Assembly: GCF_014199195.1 (NCBI RefSeq)
Contig: NZ_JACIJE010000007.1
Location: 186,001-250,000, forward strand
DNA from: Neoroseomonas alkaliterrae
GTDB lineage: Bacteria > Pseudomonadota > Alphaproteobacteria > Acetobacterales > Acetobacteraceae
Direction: 5' to 3'
Length of the DNA stretch: 64,000 nucleotides
Shown: positions 54,201 through 62,460 of the stretch, piece after piece
How the letters are laid out: each line of letters opens with the position of its first letter
How positions within the stretch are numbered: position 1 is the stretch's first letter
Made by a program: the position numbers and the translations under genes
The notes under the pieces: generated by a model
Databases searched by the model: none
What the model was told of the DNA's origin: nothing
The model's input: the letters and a program-made list of their open reading frames with translations, nothing else

Positions 54201-57200
54201 TGAGCGCCGGCTGGCCGAAGGGCGGGAAGGGGTCGCCCGCCCCGACGCGCCCGGCGAGGGCGAGCGTGTCCGCCCGCAGCGTCACCGTGCCGGTCGCGGC
54301 CGTCGCATGGACGGCGAAGGTCTCGAAGGCCGGCACCGCGACACTCAGCGCCGATGCCGCGAGCGAGACATTCGCGCCGCGGATCCCGTCCACGAAGACG
54401 AGGCTGCCGCCCGGCCGCTGGATCGCCCCGGACAGGTCGGTGGCGAGCGGGCCGGAGGTGGCGAGCACCACATCGCCGCCGGCGGTGATCCCGGCGCGCC
54501 GGATGTCGTTGCCCGGCTCGGCCAGCGTGACGGGGCCGGTCGCGCTCACGCCCAGCGCCTGCGCGCGGATCGCCCCGCCGCCCTGCGCCACCGCGCCGAG
54601 GCTGGAGAGGAGGACGGTGCCGGAGGGCGCCGCGCCGCCGCTCAGGCCGAGCGAGCCCTCGAGCGTGATCGCGCCCGCCGCGCGCAGCGTGGGGTTGGCG
54701 AACTCGACCGCAGCGCCGGCGGCGAGGCTGAGCGCGCCCGTCGTCTCGACGACCAGGCTCCGGTTGGCCCCGAGCTGCGCGATGCTGCCCTGGAGCGCGA
54801 GATCGCCCGCGACATGCAGCGCGAAGGCGCCGTTCACGCTCGACGGCCCGAGCACGCCGACGGCGTTGAACTCGGCCGCCAGCGCAGGGGCGAGCAGCGC
54901 ATCCCCGCCCGCGTTCACGCGCAGCTCGCCCGCGGTGATGCGCGCGCCCGTCGCGGCCTGCTGCACCGTGCCGCCGGTCTCCAGCGTCAGCCGCCCCGTT
55001 CCGGCGGTGACGGGCGCATGAAGCGCGAGGCCCGCCGCCGTGCGCAGCGTGATGTCGGAGGCCGCCCCGCCCGCCGCCTGGATCGGCGCCGTGACGCTCA
55101 GCGCCTGTGTCGTGCGGAAGGCGAACTCCCCCGCATAGGCGAGGCTGCCGAGCGCCCCCACGGCGTTGTCCGCCGCCTCGAGCCGGATGGCGCGGCCGGA
55201 GGCGAGGTCGAGGGTCGCGGCGGTGATCCTGCCAGCCGCCGTCTGGGTGATGCTGTCCGCCGCCCCTGCGCCGCTGGCCGTCAGGCTGACGGTGGTGCCC
55301 GCGCCGCCGCCCGTGATCAGCGCCGATTGCAGCGCGACGGCCCGCCCGGAGAGGGCGATGCCCGCCCCCGCGCCCGCCGCCTCCACCGCCGCCGCGACGC
55401 CGAGCGCGCCGGTCGTCGTGAAGGCCACGCCGCCCGCCGCCGCGAAGAGGGAACGCGGCCCGGAGGCGCCGGCCGGGATTCCGCCATCGGCCAGCGTGAA
55501 ATCCCCCGTCCCCGCCAGCGCCACATTGCCCGTGGCCGCGTGGGCGACGAGCGCGACATCCGACCCGCCGGGGGAGACCAGCCGCCCCGCCGCGCCCTGC
55601 GCGATGCCGGCCCCGGCCAGCAGCGTGATGGCCGGGCTGGCGCCATTCGCCGTCACCGTCCCGGTGCCGAGGGCGATGCCGCCCGCCGCCTCCAACCGCA
55701 CCGTCGGCGCCGCGATGCTCGCCGTGCCGAGGCCGATGCCCCCGCCGCTGACAAGCGAAAGCCCCGCCGCGGTGGTGAGGTTCGCGACGAAGGCGATGCC
55801 GCTCGCGCTTTGCGTCCCGCCCACCGTCGTCTGCCCGATGCGCAGCGTGCCGGCGGTGGCGTCCGCGAGCGCCGTCGCGGCGAGCACGAGCGTATTGGCC
55901 GGCGCGCCCGCGCTGCCGACCTGCACCGCGAAGCCCGCGCTGCGCGGGCCGATCTCGATGGTGCCGCCGCCGGCCGCCGCGAGGCTGCCCGTCGCGCCGA
56001 CGGCAAGCGCATCCACGCGCAGGGAGAGGGTGCGTCCGTCCGGCGCGGCGACGCCGCCGTTCACGGTCAGGCTGTCCGCCACGATCCGCACATCGCCCGC
56101 GCCGGTGCCGATCACGCCATCCGCGTTCGCGACCGTGACGGCGCCGCCGGTCAGCGTGATGCCCGCGCCCCGCGCCTGGCGGAGGATGAAGGCGTCGTCG
56201 CCCGTGACGGCCAGCGGCCCGGCGCTGCGCGCATCCAGCGCCGCGATCGCGTTGGTCGCGGCGAGCGCGATGCTGCCCGCATCGGTCGCGCCCCCCAGGC
56301 CGCGGATGGTCAGCACGCCGTTGTCGCCGCCGCCGCCCGTCCCGCCGAGGGCGAGGGCGGCGGTCTGGCTGATTGCCCCGTCGGCATTCACCGCGAGGTT
56401 GCGCGCGGTGATGGTGCCGTTGAAGGCGACATCCCCCGCCGCGTTGAGCGTGAGCGTGTTGCGCTGCCCGCCGGTGCCCGCCGTCAGCGCGCCGGCGATG
56501 GTGATCGCCGCGCCGCGCAGCGTCGCATCGCCATCGGCCACGCTGCCCGAGACGATCCGCAGCGCGCCGTTGTTCGCCGCGTTCAGGTTCAGGCCGGTGT
56601 TGCTGCCGGTGACGGTGAAGGCCAGCGGCAGCGGCGAAGCCGGGTCCGCCGCGCCGCCCGCGCCGATGCGCACGATGACCGCGTTCGGGTCCTGCTGCAC
56701 CACGCGGTTCGAGGTGATCTGGAAACTCTCCGCGCGCAGCTCGCCCAGGAGCTGGATGCCGGTCATGGCCCCGCCCGAGGCGGCGATGCGGAAATCCACC
56801 CCGCCGTTGACCGCGAGCGTCTGCGCCTCGGGCAGCACGATCCCGTCCACGCTGCGCAGCAGGAGCTGCCCATCGGCGATGCCGCTCGTCTGCCAGCGGA
56901 TCCGCCCGTTGTCCGAGCCGAGCAGCACGTCGCCCGTGCCAGCCACGTTGGCGGTGAGCAGCAGCGGCTGGTTGAGCCCCCCGACATGGCGCAGGATCGC
57001 GCCGGGGGCCTGCGTGATGCCCGTCGCCGCCTGCAGCGTCACGCCCTGCGCGAAGGCGGAGGCGTTGAGCGCGATGGAACCGGTGCCGGCCGTGATCGAG
57101 AGCGCGCCCTCCGTGCTCAGCGGCGCATTGACCGCGACGTTCCGCCCCGCCGTCAGGCTCAGGTCGTTCCCCGCCCCGGTGACGGTCAGCGCCGCGCCCA

Positions 57201-58836
57201 CCCGCACGTCGCGCCCCGCGACCAGCGCGAGCCCGCCATTGTCCTTCGTCACCGCCGCATCCACGACGATGTCGCGCGCGGCATCGAGCGTGACCGTGCC
57301 GGCGAAGCCCGCGATCGCCGCGGGTGTGACGCGCGTCCAGGTGGTGTCGGCGCCGTCCGCGGCGCCCACCGTGCCGCCGGGCGGGATCGGCTCGTTGTCC
57401 GGGATGACGAGGGCGATGGTCTCGCCCCCCGGCAGGCCCGGCGGCGCGGCCTCGCCGCTGACGATGATGTTGCGCGGGTCGAGCAGCAGCTCCCCGCTGG
57501 CGCCCGAAGGCGCGCGCAGGTCTATCGTGCCGGAGGAGAACAGCGCCCCCTGGCCCGAGAGTTCCACGAAGCCGCCATTCCCGCCGCCAGGGCCGCCGCG
57601 CGCCGAGAGCGCGCCATGCAGCTCGGTCCGCTCGAGCGAATTCAGCACGAGCATCCCGCCATCGCCCGCGCCGGTCGCATCGGCGCGGATGGCGGCGCCC
57701 TGCTCGACGATGGTGCGCGCGGCCATGGCCTGGTTGCGCCCGCGGCCGGTGGTGCCGACCAGCACCTCCCCCCCGCCCGCGCCGCCCGAGGCATCCACCC
57801 GCGCCCCGCCCGCGACGCGCACCGTGCCGCTCGCCTGCAGCGCGACCCGCCCGCCGCGTTCGCCCGCACCGCCCGTCGCGGCCACGGTGCCTTCGACGCG
57901 CACGCCGCCGCCCTCGGCGCGCAACACCACCTGGCCGGTCCGCTCGGCCATCGTCGGCGCCTCGATCCGCCCGGTGTTGCGGACGAGATCCTCGACGAGG
58001 CCCGAGGCGGCATGGGCGGTCAGCAGCACCGAGCCGCCGGCCGCCTCGATGACGCCGGAATTGGTGACGAGCGCGGCCCCGCCCTCGGGCGCCGTGCGCA
58101 CCGCCTGGGTGACGTCGAGGCCGATCAGCCCGTCGCCCGCGAGGTCGAGCACGAAGGCCTCCGCCGCGCCGAGCGCGACGCGCCCGAGCCGCGCGCGGAT
58201 CACGCCGGAATTGGCGACACCCGGCCCGACCAGGGCGGCGAGGCCGCGGTCGGCGACGGTGATGGTGCCGTGGTTCTCCACCCGCGCCCCGGGCCGCGCC
58301 GGCTGGTCGAAGACCATCCGCCCGGCCATGAAGTTCTGGTTGGTGATGCCGGAGGCGGAAGCGATCAGCGCGCCGACATCCACCTGCGCGCCGCGCGCGA
58401 AGACCAAGCCCGACTGGTTGACGATGGCGACCCCGCCATTGGCCTGCACGCGCCCGGCGATGACCGAGGGATCGGGCCCGACCACGCGGTTCAGCGTCCA
58501 GGAACCCTGGCCAGGCTGGACGAACTGCACAGTGTGCTGGCTGCCGACATTGAACTGCTGCCAGTCGATCGCCGCGCGCTCGGTGCCCTGGGTGATGGTG
58601 GTGCGGCCGGGGGCCTGCGCGATTGCCGCCTGGCCGGCGACGACCTGCCCGCCGGCCGGGCCGGTCAGCGCGCCGGGCAGCGATTGCGCCAGCGCCTGGC
58701 CGGTGGCGATGGGCAGCAGCGCGGTGGTGCCGAGCAGCCAGAGCCGGTGCGGCGAACGCCGCCACGGCGCGCGCGCGGGCGCGGGCGGGTTCGGGCGCGG
58801 CTCGCGCGCTGGGCGGGGGGGCGCGCCGCTGGCCAT
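48211..58836 (-). CDS. Giant two-partner secretion exoprotein (filamentous haemagglutinin type)
   Basis: A 3541-residue TpsA-type protein. A long signal region (about 51 residues, with A-P-W-R-R-S-P-H-R-L-W-L-L-G-T before the core and A-L-A-Q at the cut) is followed by the TPS secretion domain (about 52-300). That domain holds N-G-G-V-A-I-V-N-Q-S-G-L-V-F and G-A-L-I-A-S-A-S-G-I. The remainder is a very long Gly/Ala/Thr/Leu-rich β-helix built of many imperfect repeats (L-S-A-G-T-A-A-T-L, I-T-L-A-A-A-L-A-L). No toxin, protease or CdiA-type C-terminus is visible. The tail has two cysteines (N-N-C-V-I-S-S-I-N-C), followed by L-S-I-P-Q-A-P-P and a final D-P-D-V-Q-V-P-N-V-S. It is likely a surface adhesin or structural exoprotein exported by the TpsB encoded 4 bp upstream. 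Confidence 0.9.
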   Translation of the reverse strand: MASGAPPRPAREPRPNPPAPARAPWRRSPHRLWLLGTTALLPIATGQALAQSLPGALTGPAGGQVVAGQAAIAQAPGRTTITQGTERAAIDWQQFNVGSQHTVQFVQPGQGSWTLNRVVGPDPSVIAGRVQANGGVAIVNQSGLVFARGAQVDVGALIASASGITNQNFMAGRMVFDQPARPGARVENHGTITVADRGLAALVGPGVANSGVIRARLGRVALGAAEAFVLDLAGDGLIGLDVTQAVRTAPEGGAALVTNSGVIEAAGGSVLLTAHAASGLVEDLVRNTGRIEAPTMAERTGQVVLRAEGGGVRVEGTVAATGGAGERGGRVALQASGTVRVAGGARVDASGGAGGGEVLVGTTGRGRNQAMAARTIVEQGAAIRADATGAGDGGMLVLNSLERTELHGALSARGGPGGGNGGFVELSGQGALFSSGTIDLRAPSGASGELLLDPRNIIVSGEAAPPGLPGGETIALVIPDNEPIPPGGTVGAADGADTTWTRVTPAAIAGFAGTVTLDAARDIVVDAAVTKDNGGLALVAGRDVRVGAALTVTGAGNDLSLTAGRNVAVNAPLSTEGALSITAGTGSIALNASAFAQGVTLQAATGITQAPGAILRHVGGLNQPLLLTANVAGTGDVLLGSDNGRIRWQTSGIADGQLLLRSVDGIVLPEAQTLAVNGGVDFRIAASGGAMTGIQLLGELRAESFQITSNRVVQQDPNAVIVRIGAGGAADPASPLPLAFTVTGSNTGLNLNAANNGALRIVSGSVADGDATLRGAAITIAGALTAGTGGQRNTLTLNAAGDVAFNGTITARNLAVNADGAISQTAALALGGTGGGGDNGVLTIRGLGGATDAGSIALAATNAIAALDARSAGPLAVTGDDAFILRQARGAGITLTGGAVTVANADGVIGTGAGDVRIVADSLTVNGGVAAPDGRTLSLRVDALAVGATGSLAAAGGGTIEIGPRSAGFAVQVGSAGAPANTLVLAATALADATAGTLRIGQTTVGGTQSASGIAFVANLTTAAGLSLVSGGGIGLGTASIAAPTVRLEAAGGIALGTGTVTANGASPAITLLAGAGIAQGAAGRLVSPGGSDVALVAHAATGNVALAGTGDFTLADGGIPAGASGPRSLFAAAGGVAFTTTGALGVAAAVEAAGAGAGIALSGRAVALQSALITGGGAGTTVSLTASGAGAADSITQTAAGRITAATLDLASGRAIRLEAADNAVGALGSLAYAGEFAFRTTQALSVTAPIQAAGGAASDITLRTAAGLALHAPVTAGTGRLTLETGGTVQQAATGARITAGELRVNAGGDALLAPALAAEFNAVGVLGPSSVNGAFALHVAGDLALQGSIAQLGANRSLVVETTGALSLAAGAAVEFANPTLRAAGAITLEGSLGLSGGAAPSGTVLLSSLGAVAQGGGAIRAQALGVSATGPVTLAEPGNDIRRAGITAGGDVVLATSGPLATDLSGAIQRPGGSLVFVDGIRGANVSLAASALSVAVPAFETFAVHATAATGTVTLRADTLALAGRVGAGDPFPPFGQPALNGTIDVAARTPGRGVAIGANDPGALSLVGADLARLEARNLALGSAAPGAGGLAVLGPTGFAPSVVTAALRGGTVAVNAALTMPNAAGVLTLRAGAGDVTQTAAGTIAADRLVAEAPAGSVRLDAASNAVRLLAGGAAGSLAPAEAAAEVFAFRNGTGFSIAAPGIAAAGASVSLAAAGGGSIEQTLGAPIAAARLSASAGGAIVLHAGGDAAGPADLNRVGRLESAGALSVVFVNGDPLAVGDVAATGNLFLGHFALLQAPGLTLEGAIEVPSSFLYLRTGPGFDAPVAGPSITQTGGLIWAGGLAASAGGDILLPEANRIAGLVQGVNGITSGSASANSVVTAPGGTFLLVRDLYTGPFGGTVPNLDVGAPVVVGAGGAIRLFTDGLDVSFAPGGFPPLPAFVAPGGTVQFAPFTAGTTIGLGGFGGLDGATYTAASVQRVQASRLVIGGIDVAVAGIGPLDPAGTGSGTITLRGVLDLTGGGSPSILELHTNGDILAAGFGLSVPQISAFAGGDIALGTISAPVGQVVAGAGAGGAAGIAAGGTVQVASSGTLTVSAPILAEGAAVTLQANDFALAPGASVRSGPVPGSVVTLADIGGTFTLGGAASVLSAGEIALLDAQGGTIRLQGPNLGIEGPVSIAAAAASRLELVATGFGTIAQAPGGTVAAAQLFAQGGSILLDGPGNSLPVVQAAALGQVRITTGGALEVRGVTSAFGGAVALQGTAVTLPGTNLAGAAQQAVQGGTVQITATAGDVTGGPGLASVIGTAGTTVTAAGTISLPGANATPALVASAGNGITFVTAGTLAAQATGPGGAPVAGDITLAAAALALNDVRATGTVDLSAATGGIAQNAGVRLSAGTLRAFAPGSVLLDAADGAGAARNQVQDIGLLASTAGSITLRNADPLTIGLALGVSAGQALTLEAPTLTIAADLTAGPGGRILLRTGGFEGGLRSGGDILQTGGTITAPTLAALAGGTVSLDRAGNAIGALGGGMSGSGAALGLGLSAGTAATLRSDAGSLGITGAVAIGPGGTLLLRADDLAIGATISVPAGRITLLPATANGSIGYVLGGPAGSASAGRITLDSTELAFLPNAAPAAELVLGGLGITGDITIAGAVPLATGGLLPRVGRLTLAGDGALIQNPGTALDVAMLSADFPTGAVRLDPGGPGNRIAALAGVVAGGDVAIRGGAGLMELRDGGAGSAVSILAPGRSLALRADDLDIQAAIRAPEGTIGILPETPGRAVTLGAAGPGTLALDAAEIARLGGGGPGLDAPGALRLRIGSDGSTRSAGDIVLAGDVRLRDGASVRVGTLELVAGQPGAAGGSVRQTGGALDVAAVTGTAQGDFRLGLAGNTFATASGIAAGTLPTAGAPGVVDIAAAGALAASGIASPATVRLAAGAALSAGGIGAASVILQGTSVSLDGLIQGSGGVAIQSGGTVTQEAGALIVTGQFAINGSSITLPEDNAFIELAGLAATGPVLALNTVLPLLVSGPVSAVGSLSLTTDQGMTVAAGGSISVSGGPGTASLTAGGGITYAGGLATTGEARLAAGGALAFTGGASIGGDAAFGAGAAMTLAGTLAVAGNAAFTAGAGLQSAAGISVAGTLAMTAGGGLGLTGTTLGGGEVRLAAGGPLDSSGTLVAGTSLAALSGAEMALSGLVQSGGAASFTAGGGFALSGQAIAATDLAVLAGGEARLTAGKITAGRRVSLTAGGVLLRDFQVDPVSILIETGGGMLVERSGLAASDSIRLAGGAITLRESGFIASTLDVDAAGVMNLDGGLFVIGRAVAFSAPGGIATQGVMAVRPRDGLLPAVVFDTRAGGIRPEPITLVEPDIPGLPRNQQRTQVRMPNTEAPGEFGPASAAPAGAVSINIDAGSSPVFLLIDGGAATGRIVSAGRIGIHGTGGSADLFGQFVDVNGVVIGGPAAARFGDTTRPAASGTLTRYRINNCVISSINCVVPSQVLSIPQAPPQRVDLSIGGGRITDPDVQVPNVSEEDY

Positions 58837-58839
58837 GGC

Positions 58840-60615
58840 TCAGAACCTCAACAGCATGCGGAAGAAGACCTGCGTGGCGCGCAGGGGGTCGCTAGCCACG
58901 CCATCGGGCCGCGTCGTCAGGCGCCGCGCGACCTCGAGGTCGAACTGCGCGAGGTCGGCCACCACGAGCCGCACGCCGCCGCCCCAGGAGGAGAGGCGCC
59001 GGTCGGCATCGGTGTCGAGGTTCTGGAAGGCCCAGCCCATGTCGCGGAACACGTAGAGCTGCGTCGAACCGCGATTGTTGCCGAGAGGCGGGTCGGCCGG
59101 CATCTCGTAGGCCATGTCGAGCTGCAGCTCGATGGCGTAACCGTAGCCCCAGTCCCCCGTGACCTGCCCCGAATAGAATCCGCGGCCGAGCCGCGATCCG
59201 CCGAGATAATACTTCTCGGCCGGCGGCAGGATGTTGTCCGACCACTGCCCGCTGACATAGGCCTGGATGTTGACCATCGCCCCGTCGAAGGGGCTGAACA
59301 GCGGCTGCACGCGCTGGTATTCGCCGGTCACCTTGGTGAAGCCGAACTCGCTGCCGATGCGCGTCACCAGCGGATCGCCGTCGCGCGTCGCGCCGAAGGC
59401 GTCGAGGCCCTGGTGGATGCGCAGCGCCGCCTGGTTGGTCGCCGGCGGCAGGAAGCCGATCAGCGTGTCGAGCGCCTGCGCGTCGAAGCCGCCGCGCAGC
59501 GCGCGGATGCGGTCGCGCCCCGCGCGCTGCCGCCCCGAGGCGGTGCCGACGCCGGTGTAGACATCGCTGTCGAAGGCGTCGAACTGCGCCACCGCCCAGA
59601 GATTGGCCGGCCGCGTGCGGAGGATGGGATAGGTCGCGACGATGCCGGCCAGCCGCGTCTCGCCGACATAGCCGATGTCCGAGAGTTGCCCCGAAGGCAG
59701 CGTGTTGCCGGTGCCGGCATAGAGCCTGAAGCGCAGCCCCGAGCCGCCGATGAAGGTCTCCACGCTTGCCTGCGCGAACCACTGCGTGCCCTGCTCGGCG
59801 CCGAAGAGGGAGAGTTCCGTCCGCTCACCGTATTCGGTGAAGGAGTTGAGCCCGCCGACCAGCAGCCCCTGCCAGGGCCCGGTCAGCCGGTAGCCGCGGT
59901 TGTCGAGGTTGAAATACCCGCTGACCGGCGAGCGCGTGAGCTGGGCGATCAGCCTGAGCGCGCCTGGCTCGCCCTGGATCGGCTGCAGCACGCCGCGCAC
60001 GCGCACGCCGGGCACGTCGGAGGCGAGCAGCAGCGCGCGCTCGACCGCCGCGGTCGAGACCGGCCGGTGCGCCTTCACCCGTTCGAGGAAGCGCAGCACC
60101 TGCGTGCCCGCCGGCCCGATGTCCCCATCGAGGCGCACCTCGGCGACATAGCCCTCGGTAATCGCGAAGCGCGCTTCGGCGCGCCCGTCGGGCCGGGGCG
60201 CGAGGGCGGCGGCGACCGAGACGAAGGGATAGCCCGCGCGGCGATAGGCGCCGAGCAGCGCGATCCGCGTCTCCTCGATGCGCGCGAGCGGGACGCTGCG
60301 GTTCTCGATGGCGGCGAGGATGGGGCGCAGATCGGCGGTGGGCACCGCCGTGTTGCCCTGCACCACGGCCTCCGCGATCGCCACCTCCTGCCCCTCGCCC
60401 GGGCCGCGGCGGGGTTCCTCGGCGGGCGGCTGGGCGCGCGGGGAAAGGGCGGGGGCGGCGGGCGGCAGGACGCGCTCGATCAGCCCGGCGGGCGGCGGCG
60501 GGGGGCGGGGCGCGCCGGCAGGCGCCTGCGCGCCCGCGCCGAGGGGCAGGAGCATCGCGGCCATCAGCGCCGGGACTGCGGCGCGGGCAAGGAACGAGCG
60601 CACGGGATCGGCCAC
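58840..60615 (-). CDS. Two-partner secretion outer-membrane transporter (ShlB/FhaC type)
   Basis: A 591-residue TpsB. The GTG at 60615 is used; a GTG at 60603 would give a more compact signal peptide (R-S-F-L-A-R-A-A-V-P-A-L-M-A-A) and is possible. A Pro-rich region (to about 70) precedes a POTRA domain (I-A-E-A-V-V-Q-G-N-T-A-V, then Y-R-R-A-G-Y-P-F) and a second POTRA with V-L-R-F-L-E-R-V. A 16-strand barrel follows, with the L6 motif R-L-G-R-G-F-Y-S-G and Y-V-F-R-D-M-G-W. The last residue is Phe, as in outer-membrane barrels. It exports the TpsA protein encoded directly downstream. It starts the tpsB-tpsA-CHAT operon. Confidence 0.93.
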   Translation of the reverse strand: MADPVRSFLARAAVPALMAAMLLPLGAGAQAPAGAPRPPPPPAGLIERVLPPAAPALSPRAQPPAEEPRRGPGEGQEVAIAEAVVQGNTAVPTADLRPILAAIENRSVPLARIEETRIALLGAYRRAGYPFVSVAAALAPRPDGRAEARFAITEGYVAEVRLDGDIGPAGTQVLRFLERVKAHRPVSTAAVERALLLASDVPGVRVRGVLQPIQGEPGALRLIAQLTRSPVSGYFNLDNRGYRLTGPWQGLLVGGLNSFTEYGERTELSLFGAEQGTQWFAQASVETFIGGSGLRFRLYAGTGNTLPSGQLSDIGYVGETRLAGIVATYPILRTRPANLWAVAQFDAFDSDVYTGVGTASGRQRAGRDRIRALRGGFDAQALDTLIGFLPPATNQAALRIHQGLDAFGATRDGDPLVTRIGSEFGFTKVTGEYQRVQPLFSPFDGAMVNIQAYVSGQWSDNILPPAEKYYLGGSRLGRGFYSGQVTGDWGYGYAIELQLDMAYEMPADPPLGNNRGSTQLYVFRDMGWAFQNLDTDADRRLSSWGGGVRLVVADLAQFDLEVARRLTTRPDGVASDPLRATQVFFRMLLRF

Positions 60616-61039
60616 GCACAGCGCCTTGGACGTTGTTCCGCCGATGATACTGACCCTTTACGGGAAATGAACCAACCCATTGGCGGCGGCCCTGTAACGC
60701 CGCTCACGCCGCGCCCCCGGCCACGCTTGCCGAAGGCCGGGCTGCCGGGAAGGGGCAGGCGAGAGCCGGGGCGGCCCCAAGCCTCGCGAGACTGTGACCA
60801 CCCCGGCATTTCCCGAAGCATCCTCGCCGGCCAAGAGCGCCTCCATCGGCGCCTTCTCCGCGCTGAGTGCCGCACCAGCCGGCCCGAGGCGAGACGCGCC
60901 GGAGCGATCTGCCGCTGGCGCGCGCGATGGTCGCTGAGCCCCGCGGTGAGGGCGGGTGCGGGCCGCCCGCGGCAGGGCAGGGACCGAGCATGATCCCGCG
61001 GCGGTGACCGCCCCGCGCCGCCGGCCTAGTCTGCGCGCC
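60616..61039. promoter_or_regulatory. 424-bp divergent gap between tpsB and the P450 gene
   Basis: The only AT-rich patch is about 60640-60672 (gatgatactgaccctttacgggaaatgaacc), close to the tpsB start, so it is the likely tpsB promoter. On the minus strand TTGGTT and an A-G-T-A-T-C stretch have roughly the right spacing, but the match is weak. The remaining roughly 360 bp is GC-rich with short open frames that show no family features, and I see nothing else I can support. Confidence 0.35.
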
Positions 61040-62398
61040 ATGCAGGCCGCCGCCGACTTCGTCCCGCCCATGCCGCGCCCGCCGGCGCAGCCCTGGCGGT
61101 GGCTGCCCTCGCTGATCCTCGGCCGCGGCGACATCCTGCGCGCCTTCACCGAGGACGCCTATCGCCGGCAGGTCATACCGCTGCGCCTGCCCGGCCGCGG
61201 CCTCGTCATCGCCAACCATCCGGACGTGGTCCGCCACGTCTTCGTCGCCCATGCGGAGAACTACGAGCGCAAGTCGTGGTTCATGGAGCAGGCGCTGGAG
61301 CCGGTGGTGGGCGACAGCCTCTTCATCAACCATGGCGAGGCCTGGGCCGAACGGCGCGCGGTCATCGCCCCGGCGCTGCATCCCTCGCGCATCGCCGCCT
61401 TCCATCCGCATTTCGTCCGCGCGGCGGAGGAACTGGCCGGGGACCTCGCCCGCGCCGCGCCCGGCCCGGTGGATGTCGCGCCGCTCTTCGCCGCGGCGAC
61501 GACGCGGGTGATGATGCTGAGCCTGTTCGGCGAGGCGGTGCCGCGCGAGGCCGCGGCGGCGGTGGCGGAGGCCTTCGCCGCCTACCAGGCGGCGGCCGAG
61601 AGCGTGGATCTGCGCTACCTGCTCGGCCTGCCCCCCTGGCTCGCGGGGCGGCAGAGCCGGCGGGCGCGCCTGGCCGCCGCGCGGCTGCGCGCGCTCGTCG
61701 CGCAGGCGCTCGCCGCCGTGCCCGAGCCCGCGCCGCCGCTGCTCGCCGCCATGCGCGCGGCGCGCCGGCCCGACGGCACGCCGGTGATGGATGCCGAGGC
61801 GCTGGCGAACGAGGTGGCGATGATGCTGCTCGCCGGCAGCGAGACCTCTGCCACGGCGATGACCTGGGCCGCCTATCTGATCGCCGCCCATCCCGCGACC
61901 GGAGCGGCGCTGGACGAGGAACTCGCCGCGCTGCCGCCCGGCGCGCCGGATGCGGAGCAGGCGGCGGGGCTGACCTTCGCGCGCGCCGTGCTGAGCGAGG
62001 CGATGCGGCTCTATCCCCCGGTCGCCGTGCTCTCGCGCCAGGCCCGCGCGGCCGACCGGATCCGCCGCTTCGAGATCCGCCCCGGCGACACGGTGATGGC
62101 CGTGCCCTGGCTGCTGCATCGCCATGCGATGTGGTGGGACCGGCCGCACGCCTTCATCCCCGAACGCTTCCTGCCCGAGTCCGCGCGCCGCCAGCCGAAA
62201 TTCACCTGGATCCCCTTCGGCATCGGGCCGCGCATCTGCGCCGGCGCGGCCTTCGGCATGGCCGAGATGCTGGTCTTCCTCGCCGTGCTTCTGCGCCGCT
62301 TCCGCCTCGGCGTGCCGAAGGGCTGGGCACCCGCGCCGCAATGCCGCCTCACGCTGAGGCCGAAGCAGGGGATGCGGCTCCTGCTCGCCGCCCGCTGA
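61040..62398 (+). CDS. Cytochrome P450
   Basis: A 452-residue P450; the ATG at 61040 is the first plausible start (MQAAADFVPPMPRPPAQPW). Features: I-helix A-G-S-E-T-S, ExxR motif in S-E-A-M-R-L-Y-P-P, the P-E-R-F meander (F-I-P-E-R-F-L-P) and haem-binding F-G-I-G-P-R-I-C-A-G with the cysteine ligand. There is no N-terminal membrane anchor, so it is soluble and needs separate redox partners, none of which is adjacent. The substrate is unknown. It lies 62 bp before the dihydropyrimidinase on the same strand. Confidence 0.93.
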   Translation: MQAAADFVPPMPRPPAQPWRWLPSLILGRGDILRAFTEDAYRRQVIPLRLPGRGLVIANHPDVVRHVFVAHAENYERKSWFMEQALEPVVGDSLFINHGEAWAERRAVIAPALHPSRIAAFHPHFVRAAEELAGDLARAAPGPVDVAPLFAAATTRVMMLSLFGEAVPREAAAAVAEAFAAYQAAAESVDLRYLLGLPPWLAGRQSRRARLAAARLRALVAQALAAVPEPAPPLLAAMRAARRPDGTPVMDAEALANEVAMMLLAGSETSATAMTWAAYLIAAHPATGAALDEELAALPPGAPDAEQAAGLTFARAVLSEAMRLYPPVAVLSRQARAADRIRRFEIRPGDTVMAVPWLLHRHAMWWDRPHAFIPERFLPESARRQPKFTWIPFGIGPRICAGAAFGMAEMLVFLAVLLRRFRLGVPKGWAPAPQCRLTLRPKQGMRLLLAAR

Positions 62399-62460
62399 GG
62401 CTGGACGCGCCTCAGCGCGCGCCTCAGTCTGAGCGGCGTTCGGGCAGGGGAGGGTGGGCG

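Noticed and set aside
52726-60993. Very long plus-strand open frame opposite tpsA/tpsB
   Set aside because: It is an Arg/Ala/Gly-rich mirror of the high-GC minus-strand genes, without family motifs. tpsA and tpsB have clear signal peptides and domains on the other strand.
60658-61149. Minus-strand frame of about 160 codons in the tpsB-P450 gap
   Set aside because: It starts inside the P450 gene, has Arg/Pro-rich composition, no ribosome site I can support and no family features.
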